A DNA stretch of 52,563 nucleotides from a virus. Positions within the stretch are counted from its first letter, which is position 1. Each line of letters starts with the position of its first letter. A program made the translations under genes and the position numbers. Below are positions 50,601 through 52,563 of this stretch, piece after piece. The notes beneath the pieces were generated by a model. It ran no database searches. It saw nothing but the letters and a program-made list of their open reading frames with translations, and was not told the origin of the DNA. Where the stretch lies: IMG/VR virus record IMGVR_UViG_3300020183_004978, positions 1 through 52,563 of that record. The stretch is one strand, 5' to 3'.

Positions 50601-50769
50601 TTATTAGCGTAACGCTTGTCGCTGAAAAGGGAATGTCTATTGGCACTCCCGCGACCAAGTCTACCGTATCTACGTCAGACATCACTAGGTTTGTAGTGTC
50701 GTAGTATATGCTGTACGGACCGCTAGCGAGGTTGTAAGTGGTTAATCGTATAGTGACTTGTCTTCCCAT
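47677..50769 (-). CDS. Giant Thr/Pro-repeat (mucin-like) virion protein
   Basis: This 1030-residue protein alternates folded modules with Thr/Pro stalks. Residues 1-70 form a beta domain. Residues 74-185 are a first Thr/Pro stalk. Two tandem Cys-containing domains of about 75 residues follow (YGNVSCSDVLTSPIGTVYSY and YDGVVCADAAFLMGSVYSYS). Then about 400 residues of near-perfect NTVTPS repeats, interrupted by ETPS. Then two Cys-rich modules (GDIYYFDCNGVLRSGSVSTG; SSFNYFDCSGLFFEGGAESG), another Thr/Pro stalk and a Cys-containing end domain. It lacks an N-terminal signal peptide, which suits a virion protein. Ser and Thr make up about half the repeat, so it is an ideal O-glycosylation substrate; two GT60 genes follow directly. 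Confidence 0.85.
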   Translation of the reverse strand: MGRQVTIRLTTYNLASGPYSIYYDTTNLVMSDVDTVDLVAGVPIDIPFSATSVTLINNDTCSPSPESSTVSLVGATPSVTPSVTATNTPTITITPTNTSTTGLSPSVTPTSTATPSITPTNTVTPSVTVTNTPSVTPQVTPNPTKTITPTTTNSPTTTTSVTPSLTVTVTPTNTPSSTIGTSTTPREETSYGNVSCSDVLTSPIGTVYSYNVGSMRLGIVVYTVRVGNTLSVPLYTYGTNDLITWSGGRYSIETNTDGEIINFTECDLVYEHPTYDGVVCADAAFLMGSVYSYSSEGAAIVTGITLYTKNYSGVLSVPLKTGASGHVIKWLNGSTNYLVVTDNNGVITSITTCAPVSPSPTPSVTKTPSITPSSTVTPSITPSNTVTPSNTVTPSNTVTPSNTVTPSNTVTPSNTVTPSNTVTPSNTVTPSNTVTPSETPSNTVTPSNTVTPSNTVTPSNTVTPSNTVTPSNTVTPSNTVTPSNTVTPSNTVTPSNTVTPSETPSNTVTPSNTVTPSNTVTPSNTVTPSNTVTPSNTVTPSNTVTPSNTVTPSNTVTPSETPSNTVTPSNTVTPSNTVTPSNTVTPSNTVTPSNTVTPSNTVTPSNTVTPSNTVTPSNTVTPSETPSNTVTPSNTVTPSNTVTPSNTVTPSNTVTPSNTVTPSNTVTPSNTVTPSNTVTPSNTVTPSNTVTPSNTVTPSNTVTPSETPSNTVTPSNTVTPSNTVTPSNTVTPSNTVTPSNTVTPSNTVTPSSTMTPSNTVTPSNTVTPSNTVTPTNTPSTTPCNNCVTSVNINVTTAGDIYYFDCNGVLRSGSVSTGNTSYGSSPLCVDTSKSPHYCDCQEAVITNNSSFNYFDCSGLFFEGGAESGSEICVDANRPYSNNISIQETAISCPGCSYGTTAVFTVISNGSCCVPATPTPTPSITKTPTVTPSNTVTPSNTVTPSNTVSPTPTGTPIPTNYKYNATRCSDGGTSVLVTNNALTVGNYYKANSSNFGECFEIDSFIEMTFDTTNFGGNDGTVADCDDPYCVQL
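48432..49650 (-). repeat. 18-base tandem repeat encoding NTVTPS, with ETPS interruptions
   Basis: The repeat unit is 18 bases. Twelve-base ETPS insertions (TTTCAC on the plus strand) occur at 48651, 48897, 49089, 49263 and 49455; the spacings are 246, 192, 174 and 192, each equal to 18n+12 with n = 13, 10, 9 and 10. Copies differ almost only at synonymous positions (for example TTACTTGG against TTGCTAGG), so the protein repeat is conserved while the DNA has drifted. Confidence 0.95.
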
Positions 50770-50789
50770 TCTTTTTTATCTGTACGCTT

Positions 50790-51941
50790 TTAACATATTA
50801 TACTACCGTCTAAGGTTATGTAAACAAAGTTGATACCCGCTGATATGGTTACTTGGTAAGTGCAACCGAATCCCGATGAAGGACAAGTAGATGGATCTCC
50901 TGCGATAGTTTTATTGTCCACGTCGCTAAACGTCACCGTGTCTCCGATATTCAGAGGGCCTATGTTAACTAGATTAGCACAACTAGTTGTCAGTGCTCCT
51001 ATATTTATTTGCGCGCCCGTATTTATTTGATATTGTAAGTTTCCATTAGTGTTCACGTACTTACCGAACACTTCCAATTCAGTATAGGGTGTAGTGCTTG
51101 GAGTGACAGTGTTAGTTGGAGTGACAGTGTTAGTTGGAGTGACAGTGTTGCTTGGCGTGACTGTGTTACTTGGTGTGATGCTTGGCGTCACTGTGCTACT
51201 TGGAGTGACAGTGTTAGTTGGAGTAGGGCTTGGAGATCCTCCGGGAGTTTTCGTTACAGTTGGAGTTACTGTGTTAGTGGGAGTATTCGTAGGCGTTTTG
51301 GTATTGGTAGGAGTGTTGGTGGGCGTGACTGTGTTCGAAGGTGTTTGACTTGGAACGACTATCGAGGAGGAATCCTGGTCTATCTCAAACTCAAAACCTT
51401 GTGGGTTTATAAAGTAACACACGTAGTTTGGGTTGGTGATTATAGCGAAAGCTTGAGAGTATATTATGTTTCCCACCTTTACGTTGGAAGCATTCATATC
51501 TAGCAAATTTCCGTTTCCATCGTCATATATATTGTAATTGGCGCTGCTGAGAAGGAAACTCTTCCTTGCTATCTGTTCTCCAAAAACGTTTCTAGGAATG
51601 TACAAAGCCGCTATTTCGGCTCCTGATTGGGTTGGAAAGAATCTTACGTCCTCGTCCATGGAACCCGATGCCGCTGTAGATTGGTAGCTAGAATCGTAAG
51701 CCGATCCACTTCCAAGCAAACTACCAGAAATGTAATTTCTGTAAAAAAGTTGTTCTATTAAGTTGTAATTGATTTTGAATTGGGGGGTTTTTCGACTAGA
51801 GGTTACAGGAGTATTAATCCCCCTTACTATCGAAATACCTACGCTATTAAAATTACTATCAGAATATGAAGCAGAGTACTTTAACTTTACGGGAGCGGTC
51901 GAAATATCAGAAAACTTAATAGTATTCTTTGACCTACTCAT
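50790..51941 (-). CDS. Virion protein with Thr/Pro stalk
   Basis: This 383-residue protein has a folded N-terminal domain (residues about 1-200; RSKNTIKFSDISTAPVKLKY; GAEIAALYIPRNVFGEQIAR; FAIITNPNYVCYFINPQGFE), a Thr/Pro stalk (about 205-300) of TPTNTP and TPSNTV units, and a C-terminal beta domain with several Cys (SCANLVNIGPLNIGDTVTFS, CPSSGFGCTYQVTISAG). The same stalk motif appears in the giant repeat protein 20 bases downstream, so both are surface appendage proteins and candidate glycosylation targets. The N-terminal domain resembles phage structural proteins of unknown role. Confidence 0.75.
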   Translation of the reverse strand: MSRSKNTIKFSDISTAPVKLKYSASYSDSNFNSVGISIVRGINTPVTSSRKTPQFKINYNLIEQLFYRNYISGSLLGSGSAYDSSYQSTAASGSMDEDVRFFPTQSGAEIAALYIPRNVFGEQIARKSFLLSSANYNIYDDGNGNLLDMNASNVKVGNIIYSQAFAIITNPNYVCYFINPQGFEFEIDQDSSSIVVPSQTPSNTVTPTNTPTNTKTPTNTPTNTVTPTVTKTPGGSPSPTPTNTVTPSSTVTPSITPSNTVTPSNTVTPTNTVTPTNTVTPSTTPYTELEVFGKYVNTNGNLQYQINTGAQINIGALTTSCANLVNIGPLNIGDTVTFSDVDNKTIAGDPSTCPSSGFGCTYQVTISAGINFVYITLDGSIIC

Positions 51942-51976
51942 TATTTTTCTTTGAGATTTTTAAGTCTTTTCCAAAA

Positions 51977-52563
51977 TTAAAAGTCTAATTTTACGCGAAT
52001 TAAACACTCTTTCGTAAAGTCTTTTACCAGTGGTTTTGATAGTTTTGCTACGGCTAACAATTCGTTGTTATCGTTATACATACCTACCGTTGTTATGTAA
52101 GTTTGGGGACTGAATATGAAATCAGAGTATACTAAATCTCCAGATCCAGAAGTAAAAGATGGATTTGTTGTGTAATTGTAATCTCCATTTTTTATCCTAA
52201 CAAAAACGTAATCTGAGGATATAGTCTCTTTTGAGTTTAGTTGAAAACTATTTGCACCGGTGTTAGTCATAAAAGTAAACAGAGTAGTTTCAGCGGCTTT
52301 AGAATTTACGTTCGAAAAAGTAGGTGCGGTAAACGAAAGACCTCCATTAGCATACGTTAATGATAAAGCCCTAGGATTAAGAACTATCAATCCTACGTCA
52401 GGTAAAAACAAACCGTAAGAACCACTGACTGTGTATCCCTTAGTGGCTCCACTTAGGGTGGGAGAGTTTCTTGCGGTTCCATTAGAACCCGAAACTATAT
52501 CGTACGCCCTTCCGCAATCCAAAAAGGTGACGACGGTAACATCGTTAGAATTATCTGTTAATT
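51977..52563 (-). CDS. Structural protein, 5' end outside window
   Basis: The frame is open to the right edge, so the N-terminus is missing; at least 195 residues are seen. The sequence is beta-rich (LTYANGGLSFTAPTFSNVNS, then GDYNYTTNPSFTSGSGDL) and ends with a domain that recurs in the gene at 38545-38841 (TTVGMYNDNNELLAVAKLSK). It precedes the Thr/Pro-stalk proteins, so it is probably part of the same virion appendage. No T4 equivalent is recognised. Confidence 0.7.
   Translation of the reverse strand, partial: LTDNSNDVTVVTFLDCGRAYDIVSGSNGTARNSPTLSGATKGYTVSGSYGLFLPDVGLIVLNPRALSLTYANGGLSFTAPTFSNVNSKAAETTLFTFMTNTGANSFQLNSKETISSDYVFVRIKNGDYNYTTNPSFTSGSGDLVYSDFIFSPQTYITTVGMYNDNNELLAVAKLSKPLVKDFTKECLIRVKLDF

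Overview
The window is a 52.6 kb segment of a tailed-phage genome, a T4-like (contractile-tailed) myovirus. Every gene I can support lies on the minus strand, so the segment is one long late/virion region read from the right end to the left. The evidence for a T4-like phage is a recognisable set of T4-type genes: gp22-like scaffold, gp23-like major capsid protein, PhoH, gp13/gp14/gp15-like neck and tail-terminator proteins, gp18-like sheath, gp19-like tube, gp26-like baseplate protein, tape measure, and baseplate hub/wedge genes. The host is not shown directly. Most starts are preceded by A/T-rich leaders without a Shine-Dalgarno sequence (for example the capsid and sheath genes), which fits a Bacteroidota host; this is inference.

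Layout, in transcription order (high to low coordinates). (1) 52.6-47.7 kb: a partial structural gene and two proteins with Thr/Pro-rich repeats, one carrying a very long TPSNTV repeat. (2) 47.6-38.9 kb: a compact cluster of ten sugar-modifying genes: two tandem GT60 (GlcNAc-transferase type) paralogues, an FkbM-type methyltransferase, a GT with a DxD motif, a GT10 fucosyltransferase, a GT8-like enzyme, a GT25 enzyme and two HtrL/YibB-type proteins, one fused to a second GT domain. (3) 38.8-37.7 kb: a short structural paralogue, a 52-residue membrane protein, two tRNAs (Met-CAU, Leu-UAA) and a small ORF. (4) 37.6-31.2 kb: scaffold, capsid, PhoH, neck and tail-terminator genes. (5) 31.2-22.1 kb: adhesion/fibre genes, including a beta-helix protein and a 1794-residue collagen-like fibre with an S74 chaperone. 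(6) 22.1-11.9 kb: a second modification island with GT2, GT4 and GT9-like enzymes, a sulfotransferase, an APS kinase, a small nucleotidyltransferase, a DUF2061 protein, a GH130-like propeller with a truncated duplicate, a four-domain GT17/methyltransferase/TPR/FkbM protein and a 2-oxoglutarate oxygenase. (7) 11.8-0 kb: sheath, tube, baseplate assembly proteins, tape measure and baseplate proteins, running off the left edge.

The most interesting feature is the combination. Two large modification islands are embedded in the virion operon, next to genes for extremely Thr-rich repetitive surface proteins (TPSNTV and Gly-Thr-Gln repeats). A working hypothesis is that the phage builds, sulfates and methylates glycans on its own fibres: GT60 enzymes would prime Thr residues, other GTs would extend the chain, and APS kinase with a sulfotransferase would sulfate it. 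Two other signals stand out. An ATATTTAT box occurs upstream of 13 virion or small genes on the coding strand and looks like a late-promoter or processing element. A probable +1 frameshift site joins the gp26-like gene to the small gene before the tape measure. No stretch above about 300 bases is without a gene.
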